Shown here piece by piece: positions 42,582-51,551 of a stretch of DNA of 64,000 nt. Each line of letters starts with the position of its first letter. The stretch's first letter is position 1. The notes beneath the pieces were generated by a model that was given only the letters and a program-made list of their open reading frames with translations, was not told the origin of the DNA and searched no databases. This DNA is from Candidatus Desulfarcum epimagneticum. Lineage in GTDB: Bacteria > Desulfobacterota > Desulfobacteria > Desulfobacterales > CR-1. The position numbers and the translations under genes were made by a program. The DNA is taken from the NCBI GenBank assembly GCA_900659855.1, contig CAACVI010000012.1:320532-384531 (forward strand), written 5' to 3'.

Positions 42582-44660
42582 TTAGTAAAGTGTGCCGTCC
42601 CAGTTCCAGGCGCCGGGTCTTTCGAGCATTTTCACGCCCTTTAAAACCGGCTCGTTGAGATACACAAACATGACATACCCGGCCCTTTGAAGCGCCTTTT
42701 TCCGGGCGCGCAGGTCCAGCGCCCAGTTGGGAAACACCCAGTGGCTCTCCCCGTGTTTTGTCACCCAGGCCCCCTCGTTTTTGGGGCTTAAAAAAGGTCT
42801 GGCCGGGTTCAAGTCCTCGGACAGATTCCTGGAGACGCAAAGGGGAAAATTTCCGTGAAGAACGATTCCCAACGGAATGGGGCTTTGGGCCGGAAGGGCC
42901 ATGAAATCCCCGGCGGCAAGCTCGGGGCTGACCACGGCGCCTGAAAAGCCCATGTCCGCCGCCGCCTGAACGGCCAGGGGGTTGGCCAGGTTGCAAAACG
43001 GCCCGGCCCAGAAATGAAGCTTTCTTTTTTTGGGAAAAAGAGCCGTCTGCCAGGGGGCGTTCAACACAAAGCCGGAAAACCCGCTTTTTAAAAGACGCCC
43101 CACGCCCTCCCGGATTTTTTTCTCCTCCGCCGGCCATATGACCGGCGGCAGCCACCACCACACCCCGCGCCGGCCATACTGTTTTCCCACGCGGGAAACC
43201 AGGGAGGAAAGCGCCTTCCCGCCGCCCTCGGGCATCCAGAAACCCGCCGGGAAAGCGGTTTTTTTGGAAACCCGGCGAAAAACCGCCATATCAAGGATTT
43301 TCCGGGTCGTTTTTTTCTTTTTCGGGAAAGAAAGAGAAAAGGCCCCGGAAGGCTTCGGGGGCGCCTGGATTTTGGGAATTTCCTTTTCCAGGGCCGCGAT
43401 CATGCCGGCCAGCTCCTTTTCCCGCCGGTCCACCAGAAACACCGGGACCGATTTGACCGGACCCCCCGGCGCCTGTTTTTTGGGCGCCCGGCCTTTTTTG
43501 GCCTGTTCCTTTTTAAACGGGCCTTTTTTCCCCGCCCCTTTTCCAAAAGCCCCGGCCAGGGGCAGGCGGCCCTGCTTGGGCACATATCGGGTCACATGAA
43601 CGATCCGGTGAAAAGATTCGTCCTCATAGCCCGCGCGCAGGATGTCCCCGGCAAAAAGGGGAAACCGGGGCTTTAGAAACACATTTCCCGGCCCGCCTTT
43701 GGTCCGTCCCGCGAAAAGGCCCGAGGCGGTCTCGCCCTCCCGGTCGATGGGATTGTGGGGCCTTTGGGGAAGAAAAAAATAATGGGAGCCCGTCCTTCCA
43801 AGCGACCGGCCCAAAAGATCCATGGCCTCCCGCGCCGCCCGGGGGTCCCGGGGAGAGTCCCGAAGAATTTTATACGCCTTTGTGGCGCAAAACACGTAGT
43901 GGGGGCCTTTTTTCCTGCCCTCGATCTTCCAGGCCCGAATCCGGGGAATCTCAAGCAGGACCTTGGTCAACACATCCAGGGACAAATCCCTTGAGGAAAA
44001 ACATCTTTTTTTCGCCTCCCCCTGGCGATACAGCCGGCGGCAGGGCTGAACGCAGCGGCCCCGAAGACCGCTCTTGCCCCCCATGTAGCTGCTCCAGTAG
44101 CATCTCCCGGAAACGCCGTAGCAAAGCGCCCCGTGGACAAACACCTCCAGGTCCAGCCCCCTGGGACACGCGGCGGCCATGTCTCTGATTTCGTCCACGC
44201 CAAGCTCCCGGGGAATGACCGCCCGGCAGACCCCCAAATTTTCACGGGCCGCGGCGAGTCCGGCGGGGAAGCTGAGATTGGCCAGGGTGGAAAGGTGAAT
44301 CTCGCCCCGAAAACCGGCGCGCCGCGCCAGGGCCGGCGTCGCCGGGTCCGACACGATCAAAGCGTCGGGCCGGACCTCCTTTTGCAGGCGCCGGATCAGT
44401 TCCCCGGCCCGGGACAGTTCGTCGGGTTTTAAGATGGAGTTGAACGCGACGTAAACCCCGGCGCCCTTTTCATGGGCCAGCTCCGTGAGGCCCGCCAGCT
44501 CATGGATGGAAAAATTTTTCGCCTTCATGCGCGCCGAAAAGCTCGCCAGGCCGCAGTAAATGGCGTCGGCGCCCGCCGACAGGGCCGCGAGAAAGGAATC
44601 CTTTTCCCCGGCCGGGGACAGAATCAGGGGAAGGCCCGGGGGGGCTTGGGGGGCCATCAA
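42582..44660 (-). CDS. Peptidase U32-family protein (RlhA/TrhP-like)
   Basis: This 692-aa protein has the U32 N-terminal region ([41 protein letters not shown]; a Cys-rich [11 protein letters not shown]), characteristic of U32 members that hydroxylate RNA bases (RlhA, TrhP) using prephenate-derived groups. A second (beta/alpha)8-like portion fills the C-terminal half. In between, about 375-405, is an unusual Lys/Gly/Pro-rich linker ([18 protein letters not shown]). Its ATG overlaps the stop of the sirtuin gene by 4 bases. Confidence 0.85.
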   Translation of the reverse strand: MMAPQAPPGLPLILSPAGEKDSFLAALSAGADAIYCGLASFSARMKAKNFSIHELAGLTELAHEKGAGVYVAFNSILKPDELSRAGELIRRLQKEVRPDALIVSDPATPALARRAGFRGEIHLSTLANLSFPAGLAAARENLGVCRAVIPRELGVDEIRDMAAACPRGLDLEVFVHGALCYGVSGRCYWSSYMGGKSGLRGRCVQPCRRLYRQGEAKKRCFSSRDLSLDVLTKVLLEIPRIRAWKIEGRKKGPHYVFCATKAYKILRDSPRDPRAAREAMDLLGRSLGRTGSHYFFLPQRPHNPIDREGETASGLFAGRTKGGPGNVFLKPRFPLFAGDILRAGYEDESFHRIVHVTRYVPKQGRLPLAGAFGKGAGKKGPFKKEQAKKGRAPKKQAPGGPVKSVPVFLVDRREKELAGMIAALEKEIPKIQAPPKPSGAFSLSFPKKKKTTRKILDMAVFRRVSKKTAFPAGFWMPEGGGKALSSLVSRVGKQYGRRGVWWWLPPVIWPAEEKKIREGVGRLLKSGFSGFVLNAPWQTALFPKKRKLHFWAGPFCNLANPLAVQAAADMGFSGAVVSPELAAGDFMALPAQSPIPLGIVLHGNFPLCVSRNLSEDLNPARPFLSPKNEGAWVTKHGESHWVFPNWALDLRARKKALQRAGYVMFVYLNEPVLKGVKMLERPGAWNWDGTLY

Positions 44661-45403
44661 AGCCGCTTTTCCATCTCGGCCACGATCCGGCTCAAAATCT
44701 CGCCGGCGTCGCCGGGGATGAGAAAATCGCTCACCACGCCGGTCAAAGGCGTCTCCTCACGGTTGATCTCCACCACCAGGGCGTTGTTTTGCCTGGCGAT
44801 GGCGGGCATGGAGGCCGCCGGGTGGACCACGGCGGAGGTCCCCACCACCAGCATCACGTCGCAGGCAGCGGAAAGAACCCGGGACCGGGCCAGATGTTCG
44901 GGGGGAATCATCTCGCCGAAAAAAACGCACTCAGGCCTTAACACGCCGCCGCATGAGCACCGGGGCGGAAGCTCGTCCATGCTCACCTCGGAGGTTTTGA
45001 TCCTTTCGCCGCAATCCAGGCATCGCTGCCAGGCGAAATTGCCGTGAAACTCGATGACATCCGAGCTGCCCGCCGCCTGGTGAAGGCCGTCGATATTCTG
45101 GGTGATGACGGCGGAAAGGCGGCCCATGCGCTCCAGCCGGGCCAGTCCCAGGTGGGCGTCGTTGGGCTCGGCGACATCAATGTGCGACTTGGTCTCCCGG
45201 ATCAGCACATCCCACACCTTTCCGGGGTCCTTCATAAACGAGTCGATGTGGGCGAATTCCATGGGATCAATTTTTTCCCACACCCCCCCCTTGCCGCGAA
45301 AGGGCGGAATGCCGCTTTCCACCGAAATGCCGGCCCCGGTGAGGGCCACGGCGTTTCGGGACCTCGAAAGCGCGTCGGCGGTTTTTTTAATTCTTTCTTC
45401 CAT
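44657..45403 (-). CDS. cobB: SIR2-family NAD-dependent protein deacylase
   Basis: This sirtuin (248 aa) removes acyl groups from lysines using NAD. It has GAGISVESGIPPFRG, TQNIDGLHQAAG, the catalytic His in FHGN, a zinc site from CLDC and CSCGG, and VGTSAVVHPAA. It shows full-length family features, ends by overlapping the U32 gene, and its start overlaps the EamA gene's end, so the three are likely one transcript. Confidence 0.95.
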   Translation of the reverse strand: MEERIKKTADALSRSRNAVALTGAGISVESGIPPFRGKGGVWEKIDPMEFAHIDSFMKDPGKVWDVLIRETKSHIDVAEPNDAHLGLARLERMGRLSAVITQNIDGLHQAAGSSDVIEFHGNFAWQRCLDCGERIKTSEVSMDELPPRCSCGGVLRPECVFFGEMIPPEHLARSRVLSAACDVMLVVGTSAVVHPAASMPAIARQNNALVVEINREETPLTGVVSDFLIPGDAGEILSRIVAEMEKRL

Positions 45404-46313
45404 TCCGGCTCCCCCTTGTCCTGTTAAAGGCGCCGCTTAACACAAGCGGCGTCAGCTGTGAAAAAATCATCCCCGAAAGCATCAAAAGACATCCGGCCAT
45501 GGCCCGGGAAGTCAGCTCCTCTCCCAAAACCAGCCATCCCCCCACGGCGGCGAAAACCGCCTCCAGGCAAAGGATAATGGCGGCGTGGGCGGGCCGGGCG
45601 TTCTGCTGGGCCACCACCTGGAGGGTGTAGGCCACCCCCACCGAGCAGAATCCCCCGTACAAAAGGGGCACAGCGGCCGACATGACCCCGTCCAGGGTCG
45701 TGTCCTCCAGAAAAAGGGCCGCCGCCGCGCTTAAAACCGCGCAGAAGGAAAACTGGATAAAGGACAGGCGAATGGGGGGAACATTTCTTAAAAACCGGTC
45801 CACGAGCATGACATGGGCGGCCCAGAAAAAGGCGCCCGCCAGCTCCAGAAGGTCGCCTGTGGCGATGGAAAAATCCTCGTTCACACTCAAAAAATACAGG
45901 CCGAATCCGGCGAGAAGCCCCCCGACCCAGGTCCCGGCCCCGGCCCTGACGCCGAAAAACAGCCCCGCGATGGGAATCATCACCACATACAGCCCGGTGA
46001 TAAACGCCGCCTTTCCGGCGGTGGTGTAAACCAGGCCGACCTGCTGAAAGGTGACCCCCATGAAAAGAACAGCCCCCAGCGCCATTCCCATGCCCAGGTC
46101 CATGGGCCGGGAATGGGGTTCTTTCCGGACTCTGCGGCGCCGCTCAAAAAAGACAAAGGGAACCAGGAAAATCGCCCCCATGGTGAAACGGATGGCGCTG
46201 AAGGCCATGGGCCCCATGTGGGGCATGCCGGCCCGCTGGGCCACAAAGCCGAAACCCCATATGGCGGCGGTGATTAAAAGAAGAATATCGGACCTGAAAG
46301 CGCTGTCTTTCAT
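45387..46313 (-). CDS. EamA-type drug/metabolite transporter
   Basis: This 308-aa inner-membrane permease has ten predicted TM helices in two EamA halves. The first starts LLLITAAIWGFGFVAQRAGM; the second contains GDLLELAGAFFWAAHVMLVDRF and ARPAHAAIILCLEAVFAAVGGWL. A longer frame runs into the palindromic element upstream, so ATG 46313 was chosen; it leaves only 15 bases to the element, so the element must supply or displace its promoter. Confidence 0.88.
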   Translation of the reverse strand: MKDSAFRSDILLLITAAIWGFGFVAQRAGMPHMGPMAFSAIRFTMGAIFLVPFVFFERRRRVRKEPHSRPMDLGMGMALGAVLFMGVTFQQVGLVYTTAGKAAFITGLYVVMIPIAGLFFGVRAGAGTWVGGLLAGFGLYFLSVNEDFSIATGDLLELAGAFFWAAHVMLVDRFLRNVPPIRLSFIQFSFCAVLSAAAALFLEDTTLDGVMSAAVPLLYGGFCSVGVAYTLQVVAQQNARPAHAAIILCLEAVFAAVGGWLVLGEELTSRAMAGCLLMLSGMIFSQLTPLVLSGAFNRTRGSRNGRKN

Positions 46314-46328
46314 GTTTAAAAGAACCCT

Positions 46329-46477
46329 GACAGCATCGTAAAAAATCCGGTCTACTGTGTTATAGCGCTTATTTTTAATTGAGGCATACCACATGTATTG
46401 CCTCAATTAAAAATAACCACTACGCCTTGTATATCGAATTTTTACGACGCTGTCCCTTAATTTTTTACGAGTTTATC
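46329..46477. repeat. Palindromic MITE/REP-like element, copy E3
   Basis: It is the same as E1 but inverted: GACAGCATCGTAAAAAA ... inner stem TTATTTTTAATTGAGGCA / TGCCTCAATTAAAAATAA ... TTTTTACGACGCTGTC, followed by the tail ttaattttttacgagtttatc. It lies directly upstream of the EamA gene. Confidence 0.9.
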
Positions 46478-46521
46478 AACCCTGTTCCCTCATAAAATTT
46501 TTAAATCATTAAATACTGAAA

Positions 46522-46809
46522 TCATTTCTCTTTTCTAAACCCCACCCACACCCACCAGGCGCCCCATCCCGCCGCCACCGGCGCCAGCCCGAAACACGTG
46601 AAGAAAAGCGCCTGACCGCCCCAGGGTTTGAAGACAACGGCGAAAATGGCCACATTCAACACAGACACCGCGATGCCCAGACGCGTCTTCCCGGAAATTT
46701 TTTCAAAAGGTCTCCCCGTCTTTTCCCGGCGTCCGCCGACAAGTCTGGGAACAAAGACGATCATCAGAATGATGACCAGAATCAGCAGTATTTCCTGTAT
46801 GCCTGACAC
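46522..46809 (-). CDS. Small membrane protein (95 aa), unknown function
   Basis: It begins MSGIQEILLILVIILMIVFV, a strong TM helix, followed by a basic loop and a second and third TM segment (IAVSVLNVAIFAVVF; LFFTCFGLAPVAAGW). Length and codon use look genuine. The element E4 lies 22 bases upstream of its start and E3 45 bases downstream, so it is isolated between two copies of the repeat. I do not recognise a family. Confidence 0.6.
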   Translation of the reverse strand: MSGIQEILLILVIILMIVFVPRLVGGRREKTGRPFEKISGKTRLGIAVSVLNVAIFAVVFKPWGGQALFFTCFGLAPVAAGWGAWWVWVGFRKEK

Positions 46810-46831
46810 GTTTGTCTCCTGTTTTGAGATA

Positions 46832-46979
46832 ACAGCATCGTAAAAAATCCGATCTACTGTGTTGCGGCGCTTATTTTTAATTGAGGCATACTAAATGTAT
46901 TGCCTCAATTAAAAATAACCACTACGCCTTGTATATCGAATTTTTACGACGCTGTCCCGTGATTTTTTACGAGTTTATC
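46832..46979. repeat. Palindromic MITE/REP-like element, copy E4
   Basis: It is nearly the same as E3, in the same orientation. Its tail end (attttttacgagtttatc) is joined directly to coding sequence of a YafQ-like toxin gene on the minus strand, which it truncates. Confidence 0.9.
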
Positions 46980-47084
46980 TTGAGATCGCTGACTGTTTTT
47001 GGGAATTGAAACGTGATGGTCTTTATGCTGTTTTTTGACCCTTTTATAATCTTTTCTAAACGGGTTGGCGCAATTCAGATTCAA
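46980..47084 (-). pseudogene. YafQ/RelE-family toxin gene, truncated by element E4
   Basis: Directly after the antitoxin stop, the minus strand reads (TTG)NLNCANPFRKDYKRVKKQHKD, the N-terminus of YafQ-type mRNA interferases. After about 35 codons the frame runs into the E4 tail (DKLVKNHGTAS) and stops. The C-terminal catalytic part of the ~90-aa toxin is absent. Confidence 0.75.
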
Positions 47085-47341
47085 GCGTCAATTTCCCGAA
47101 ACATTTCATCAACAGACCCCGCTCTATGAACGCCCTCGCCATTTTCAGAATCTTCAAGCGCTTGAGCGGTCACATCATTGGGAATCTTTATCTGAAAAGG
47201 AATTCCCTGATGAAGGCTTATTTGTGCGAGATACATTGAAATGGCCTCTGACATGGATATATTTAACGCTTTTAGGACCACCTGGGCATTACGCTTAACC
47301 ATCGGATCGACACGGGTTTGAATTGTTGCTGTTTTTGCCAT
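47081..47341 (-). CDS. RelB/DinJ-family antitoxin (partner toxin disrupted)
   Basis: This 86-aa antitoxin starts MAKTATIQTRVDPMVKRNAQ and has a ribbon-helix-helix DNA-binding N-terminus, followed by the family stretch SEAISMYLAQISLHQGIPFQI. RelB/DinJ proteins bind and repress their own promoter and neutralise a RelE/YafQ toxin. The downstream toxin frame is present only as a stub cut by a palindromic element, so this is a solitary antitoxin. Confidence 0.9.
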   Translation of the reverse strand: MAKTATIQTRVDPMVKRNAQVVLKALNISMSEAISMYLAQISLHQGIPFQIKIPNDVTAQALEDSENGEGVHRAGSVDEMFREIDA

Positions 47342-47508
47342 GGCTTTCCCCCTTTTTTAAAGCGCGTATCTACATTATCATTACAAAAAAATACACTTTA
47401 ATTTAAAAGAGATCAAGCTTTTTGTGAATCATTCCGATCCACCGTAAGTGTTCAGGGGGGGATGAATAAAATTCATCCCGCCGGCCAATTGAAATTTGGC
47501 CGCTGTTG
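47342..47508. other. AT-rich intergenic stretch, nothing further seen
   Basis: This stretch upstream of the relB gene has no convincing reading frame. It contains the likely promoter of relB and a small inverted repeat (GGCCAATTGAAATTTGGCC at 47482-47500). Confidence 0.5.
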
Positions 47509-47666
47509 AACTCGCTTGTCCGCTATTCGGTGTCCGAGAAACTTCATCATTCACTCGTGATCCACATTATCAAAGAATCCTTTGATGTCTAAACCCTGCC
47601 GCCTTTTCGTAAAATTTCATTCACGTATTTCAGCCCCGGCTTCACGCGCTTCGGCGGGCGCGACCT
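47509..47666 (-). pseudogene. Decayed group II intron reverse transcriptase/maturase fragment
   Basis: On the minus strand, LKYVNEILRKGGRV is followed, after a frameshift, by LDIKGFFDNVDHE-stop-MMKFLGHRIADKRV. The latter is the RT motif around FFDxxxH of group II intron-encoded proteins, with its following helix. Preceding codons (SRPPKR) resemble the expected GFRPxR region. There are a stop and a shift within about 50 codons, and the rest is gone. The adjoining bases up to the Fic gene show no further homology. Confidence 0.75.
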
Positions 47667-47876
47667 CCACTCCATTTTTTATGAATTCCGTTCCGGCCAT
47701 GTCCCACCTTCGCTCATGCCTCACCTCGCTATCAGATACCTTGGGGAAAAATTATTTCCCACAAATGCCTTCACTTTTGAACGTTACCAAAAAATTGTTA
47801 AGAATTATTTCGCCGGATTAATACAAAGCATGACAATCTTCACATAATACGCTTATTTTGGGGATAGTTCGTTTAT

Positions 47877-48968
47877 TTATTTAACGATCTCCATTAAAGG
47901 CTTAAAGGAATACATGGCTGGACGTCGACCTTGGGCAGGTGAGACTATGTCTATTATTTGATTCTCTAACAAGTTTTTTATCACCTTGGCCGCATGTGGT
48001 TTTGACAGTTCTGCTGATTTTGTAAAGTCCGGTGTTTCAAAAAATAATTTTGAAAAAAGAAAATCCTGGATTTTTAATGAATTACGCGATTTGGTTGTTT
48101 CTTGGATAACATACTTCATTTCTTCATAAAGCTGAATGATGCTTTTAGCCCGGTTTGTGTTGTTTATGGCTTGACTGGCAATTGCCTCAAGAAAATAATT
48201 AATCCATTCATGCCATGCTTTCTGGCCGGATACCGCTCTTAGATTGTCATAATAATTCTGCCTGTTTTCTTCAAAAAATTCACTTACATATAATGCCGGA
48301 TACTTAAGAATCTTTTGTTCATACAAAAATAGTGGAATAAGTATCCGACCAATTCTCCCGTTCCCATCTAAAAAAGGGTGGATGATTTCAAATTGAGCAT
48401 GGATTATTGCCAATTGCACAAGTTTGTCTTTCTCGTCATAGTGACAATATTTTTCCCAATTAGATAAAAACTCTAAAAGAAGGCGCGGTTCCGGCGGGAC
48501 ATAGCTTGCTGTTTCAATTGTCGAATTTGATTTCCCAATCCAATTTTGAATTCTTCTAAATTCACCTCTTGCTTTGTTTTGACCCCTTACACCTTGTAAA
48601 AGTATTTTATGCATATCTTTGATAAAGTTCAAGCACAGGGGCCTGTTTTCAAGTTCCTTTGCGGCAAACAGAAGGGCGCTCCTGTAATTTATGACCTCCT
48701 CAATATCGTTAATGTTATCCTGTTTTCTTTTTGGGGCTGCCTCAAATGCTAAAACCTCATCCAGAGAAGCTTGTGTTCCTTCAATCTTTGATGATAACAC
48801 GGCTTCCTGGGTCATAAGTGGATTTAAAAACAATAAAGGATTGGGTATGCTTTCAAGCAGCCCATCAAATTTTGCCACGGCGGAATTTGCTCTGACAATA
48901 TTTGCGAGCAGGTTTTCCCAGTTTATATTTTCAAGTGGCAATATTTCTGGAATAAATGGTTTCGGCAT
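47877..48968 (-). CDS. Fic-domain AMPylator-type protein
   Basis: This 363-aa protein has the Fic core IHPFLDGNGRIGRIL (about residue 197), preceded by an N-terminal inhibitory-helix motif (SSKIEGT), as in class II self-inhibited Fic proteins; a Fic/DOC N-domain and a winged-helix-like C-terminal end (about 290-363) complete the common architecture. Such proteins usually transfer AMP to target proteins. Base composition is clearly AT-richer than the neighbouring housekeeping genes, suggesting horizontal gain. No partner is adjacent. Confidence 0.92.
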   Translation of the reverse strand: MPKPFIPEILPLENINWENLLANIVRANSAVAKFDGLLESIPNPLLFLNPLMTQEAVLSSKIEGTQASLDEVLAFEAAPKRKQDNINDIEEVINYRSALLFAAKELENRPLCLNFIKDMHKILLQGVRGQNKARGEFRRIQNWIGKSNSTIETASYVPPEPRLLLEFLSNWEKYCHYDEKDKLVQLAIIHAQFEIIHPFLDGNGRIGRILIPLFLYEQKILKYPALYVSEFFEENRQNYYDNLRAVSGQKAWHEWINYFLEAIASQAINNTNRAKSIIQLYEEMKYVIQETTKSRNSLKIQDFLFSKLFFETPDFTKSAELSKPHAAKVIKNLLENQIIDIVSPAQGRRPAMYSFKPLMEIVK

Positions 48969-49316
48969 TTAATCCCCCATTAGCGTATCCTTTTGGACTA
49001 TGTTACAAGACAGAACACTATTTGTCAATCATTCATGATACGCAAAATTTGTAACCCTATTAAATGATGAATACGGTTTTGCGCACGCATTCGAGAGCCC
49101 TCGATTTTCATCGGCATATTCATTTCGTTTCCCGGCGCAAGCATTGATAAAAAAAACGGGCTGTGGCGCGTCAAATCATCCGAATATCTTTTCAGCCGCG
49201 TTGCCCCGGCAAAAGTTTTCAGAGCCAGGCTGCCGGAAAAAATCCTCATCTACCTCGGAAAGCATTATTGGCCTGCCCCCTTTTTTTCCCCCCGATGGCG
49301 TATAGCACGGCCAGTA

Positions 49317-49337
49317 GAGACGCACGGCGTGCGTCTC
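49317..49337. repeat. REP-like palindrome GAGACGCACGGCGTGCGTCTC
   Basis: Near-perfect inverted repeat of 21 bases (arms GAGACGCAC/GTGCGTCTC around GGC). A close relative with centre ACC instead of GGC is at 49438-49458, both preceded by similar flanks rich in GGCCGG. Confidence 0.8.
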
Positions 49338-49437
49338 CACAACATCGGCAGGCCGAAACAAAACCGGGCATTTAAATTTCACCAAAAACCCATTCGGCCC
49401 GGCAAATAGCCCGGCCGGCACAGACGCGCGGCGTTAT

Positions 49438-49458
49438 GAGACGCACACCGTGCGTCTC
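49438..49458. repeat. REP-like palindrome, second copy
   Basis: The arms GAGACGCAC and GTGCGTCTC surround ACC, with CCGGCCGG-type sequence on both flanks. It is about 100 bases from the first copy. Confidence 0.8.
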
Positions 49459-49554
49459 TACCGGCCGGGGCGTAAACCAAACCGGGGCATCACGCAAAAT
49501 TGGACCATGACTGGTAAAAAAGCATTATTTGCCTGTCCCTTTTTTATCCCTGCG

Positions 49555-49620
49555 ACGCATTTTTTTACGACGCCATCTTATTTAATAAACTCGTAAAAAA
49601 TCACGGGACAGCGGCGTAAA
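49555..49620. repeat. Remnant of the palindromic element (E6)
   Basis: TTTTTTACGACGCCATC is followed by ATAAACTCGTAAAAAA and TCACGGGACAGCGGCGTAAAA. Both are end pieces of the E1-E5 family without the inner stem. It lies right at the 3' end of the first RAYT gene. Confidence 0.7.
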
Positions 49621-49626
49621 ACAAGG

Positions 49627-50559
49627 TCACACAGATTCAGACAGGCGTTTCAACGAATAAATTCCCTCAAGCCCTTGAATGGATTTGGGTTTCTTTTCGC
49701 GCTTACATTCAAAACGGTCTTTAAACCTCTGGTAATGCGTCATGACAAACGCTTTGGAGCCGATGATTCCCGAATCGGTGAAGTAGCGGGTTCGGTATGC
49801 GAACCGTCGGGTCCGGGTCAGGTTGAATCCGGCGTGTCTTTCCTTTTCCACAACGCCGGGGTCAATGGTTCCCGCAAACTCTTTACCTGATGGGCTCAAC
49901 GCGCCGGACTCATACACATATCGCCGGTATCGCCTGACTCTTTCGGCCTCGTTCATGACGTTGAATTCCACCAGGCCGAAGTCCGTGGACAAAAAACCGC
50001 CCTCATTTCCGGCCTGAATGTGATGTCCCAGGGAACTCCAGCGATACGCCTCCGGGCGATCCACGATCCCGGCCCGGACAGGATTTAAATCAATATAGGC
50101 CAGGCAGTTGATGAGTGTGTTCCCGTCTTCCACGATCACGCTTTTAAAGCGCTCGGCCCACAGCGTTCCCCTGCGATTATGGAGTTTGTTGTAAAACCGT
50201 GAGAAGGTCTGCTTGATTTCTTTCATAAATTCCGAGAGATTGGACCATTTTTCCCGAAAACGCTCAATGTCGCCTTCCCCGAATTCCCGTTCGTTTCCGT
50301 AAAAATTCACAAACCGTTCCCGGATTTGTTCGTCCGTGAAATCATGGCCTGGGCGCATCTTTGCCAGCAGGTGGAAATGATTGCCCATGACGCAAAAGCC
50401 CATGATATCAACTAAATAGATTCGGCTGAATTTTTTGATGATTTTGACCAGGGCTTCTTTTTCCACGTCCTGAAAGGGGAAACCGTCCAGAGCGGTTCGG
50501 GAGATGACATGATAGACGGTTTTTTCGCCTTGGTTGAGCAGTCTGGCTGTTCTTGGCAT
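49627..50559 (-). CDS. REP-associated tyrosine transposase (RAYT; Y1_Tnp/IS200-like)
   Basis: This 310-aa single-strand transposase begins MPRTARLLNQGEKTVYHVIS. It has the HUH pair in MGNHFHLLAKM, and the downstream region CLAYIDLNPVRAGIV with a Tyr near it, as in RAYT proteins that act on palindromic REP sequences. A basic C-terminal region follows. The ATG at 50559 is preferred over the upstream extension, because a second copy of this N-terminus starts at the matching ATG. Palindromic elements and REP-like motifs surround it, consistent with its known substrate type. Confidence 0.88.
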   Translation of the reverse strand: MPRTARLLNQGEKTVYHVISRTALDGFPFQDVEKEALVKIIKKFSRIYLVDIMGFCVMGNHFHLLAKMRPGHDFTDEQIRERFVNFYGNEREFGEGDIERFREKWSNLSEFMKEIKQTFSRFYNKLHNRRGTLWAERFKSVIVEDGNTLINCLAYIDLNPVRAGIVDRPEAYRWSSLGHHIQAGNEGGFLSTDFGLVEFNVMNEAERVRRYRRYVYESGALSPSGKEFAGTIDPGVVEKERHAGFNLTRTRRFAYRTRYFTDSGIIGSKAFVMTHYQRFKDRFECKREKKPKSIQGLEGIYSLKRLSESV

Positions 50560-50596
50560 GGGGTTTCTGTCCTGTTTTGGGTGTTTGGGGAATGAT

Positions 50597-50866
50597 TTAT
50601 CGTGGGGCTTTGCGGTTGTCAAGCATTATTGGCCTGTCCCTATTTTTATCATGGCCTGGGCGCATCTTTGCCAGCAGGTGGAAATGGTTGCCCATGACGC
50701 AAAAGCCCATGATATCAACCAAATAGATGCGGCTGAATTTTTTGATGGTTTTAACCAGGGCCTCTTTTTCCACGTCCTGAAAGGGGAAACCGTCCAGAGC
50801 GGTTCGGGAAATCACATGATAGACGGTTTTTTCGCCTTTGTTGAGTAGTCTGGCTGTTCTTGGCAT
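50597..50866 (-). pseudogene. Truncated tandem duplicate of the RAYT gene
   Basis: The first 73 codons are almost identical to those of the neighbouring RAYT (MPRTARLLNKGEKTVYHVIS through MGNHFHLLAKMRPGHD), then the frame turns into repeat sequence. The upstream 60 bases are duplicated too. The Tyr nucleophile region is missing, so it cannot act as a full transposase. Confidence 0.85.
50621..50645. repeat. RAYT-flanking motif AAGCATTATTGGCCTGTCCC (representative copy)
   Basis: The motif, or its core GGCCTGTCCC, recurs in the same orientation at 49261, 49521, 50621, 50926, 51682 and 52402, next to each RAYT reading frame. Its reverse complement contains GGGACAG, which also marks the outer ends of the larger palindromic element. 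Confidence 0.75.
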
Positions 50867-50930
50867 GGGTTATGTCCTGTTTTGGATTTTTGGGGAATGG
50901 TTTATCGTGGAACTTTGCGGTTGTCAAGCA

Positions 50931-51551
50931 TTATTGGCCTGTCCCCTTTTTTCCCCTCTCAGTCCAATGACTTTCACGATTGGCCCCATAGTTTCCCAAC
51001 GAATCATCAATCCATTTTTTATGCGCGGATTGAAACAAATCAAAAGATTCAAAACCGACCAATTCCCTTAGCTTTTCGTAATCAATCAGCGCGTTTTTCC
51101 GTTTTGGGCGCTGAATTTCGTTATACCCAGACCACTTCCAGTGGGAAGGATGATTGATCGTTCCCGCCCGAACCATATTCAAATCTATATAAACCACACA
51201 TTTTTTTAGATACTCGCCGGTTTCCACAGCAGTCGCATGATAACGATCCTGCCGGAAAGCCCCCTTTCTTTTTTTTCTGTTGTTGTATTCCTGCCCGGTT
51301 CTTCCAGCCAATAATTGGATTGATTTGGGGATAACATCATGCCCCGCATGATCATAAACCAATAGATGAGTATGGTTTGATGTCGCCATGTAATTCAAAA
51401 TGATAAGACCATAATTTTTCTTAGCCTTATACAACCATTGCATCCAACGATTCCGGTCTTTCGCAAACTTGAGCAGGAATTCCCTTTTGTGGCAGCGATG
51501 TGTTAAATGCCAGACATATCCGGGGATATAGTGCCTATTTGCTCTTGCCAT
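50931..51551 (-). CDS. Second, divergent RAYT-type transposase
   Basis: This 206-aa Y1 transposase starts MARANRHYIPGYVWHLTHRC. It has the HUH motif SNHTHLLVYDHAG, then CVVYIDLNMVRAGTINHPSHW, of RAYT proteins. It differs throughout from the first RAYT, so the two are not recent copies. Its last codons (KKGTGQ) and stop lie in the flanking repeat motif. A possible further N-terminal extension to 51590 lacks family likeness. Confidence 0.85.
   Translation of the reverse strand: MARANRHYIPGYVWHLTHRCHKREFLLKFAKDRNRWMQWLYKAKKNYGLIILNYMATSNHTHLLVYDHAGHDVIPKSIQLLAGRTGQEYNNRKKRKGAFRQDRYHATAVETGEYLKKCVVYIDLNMVRAGTINHPSHWKWSGYNEIQRPKRKNALIDYEKLRELVGFESFDLFQSAHKKWIDDSLGNYGANRESHWTERGKKGTGQ

Larger units (their letters stand above)
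48969..49626. other. Non-coding repeat-rich gap
   Basis: About 660 bases without a gene that I trust. It holds two REP-like palindromes (49317-49337 and 49438-49458), two copies of the AGCATTATTGGCCTG-type motif (49261 and 49521), and a remnant of the large palindromic element (49555-49620). Short frames here are composed of these repeats. Confidence 0.6.

Noticed and set aside
47582-47821. 79-codon plus-strand frame
   Set aside because: It lies antisense to the recognisable reverse-transcriptase remnant.
49176-49421. 81-codon minus-strand frame
   Set aside because: It is made of REP-like palindromes and repeat motifs, with no start signal or known domain.
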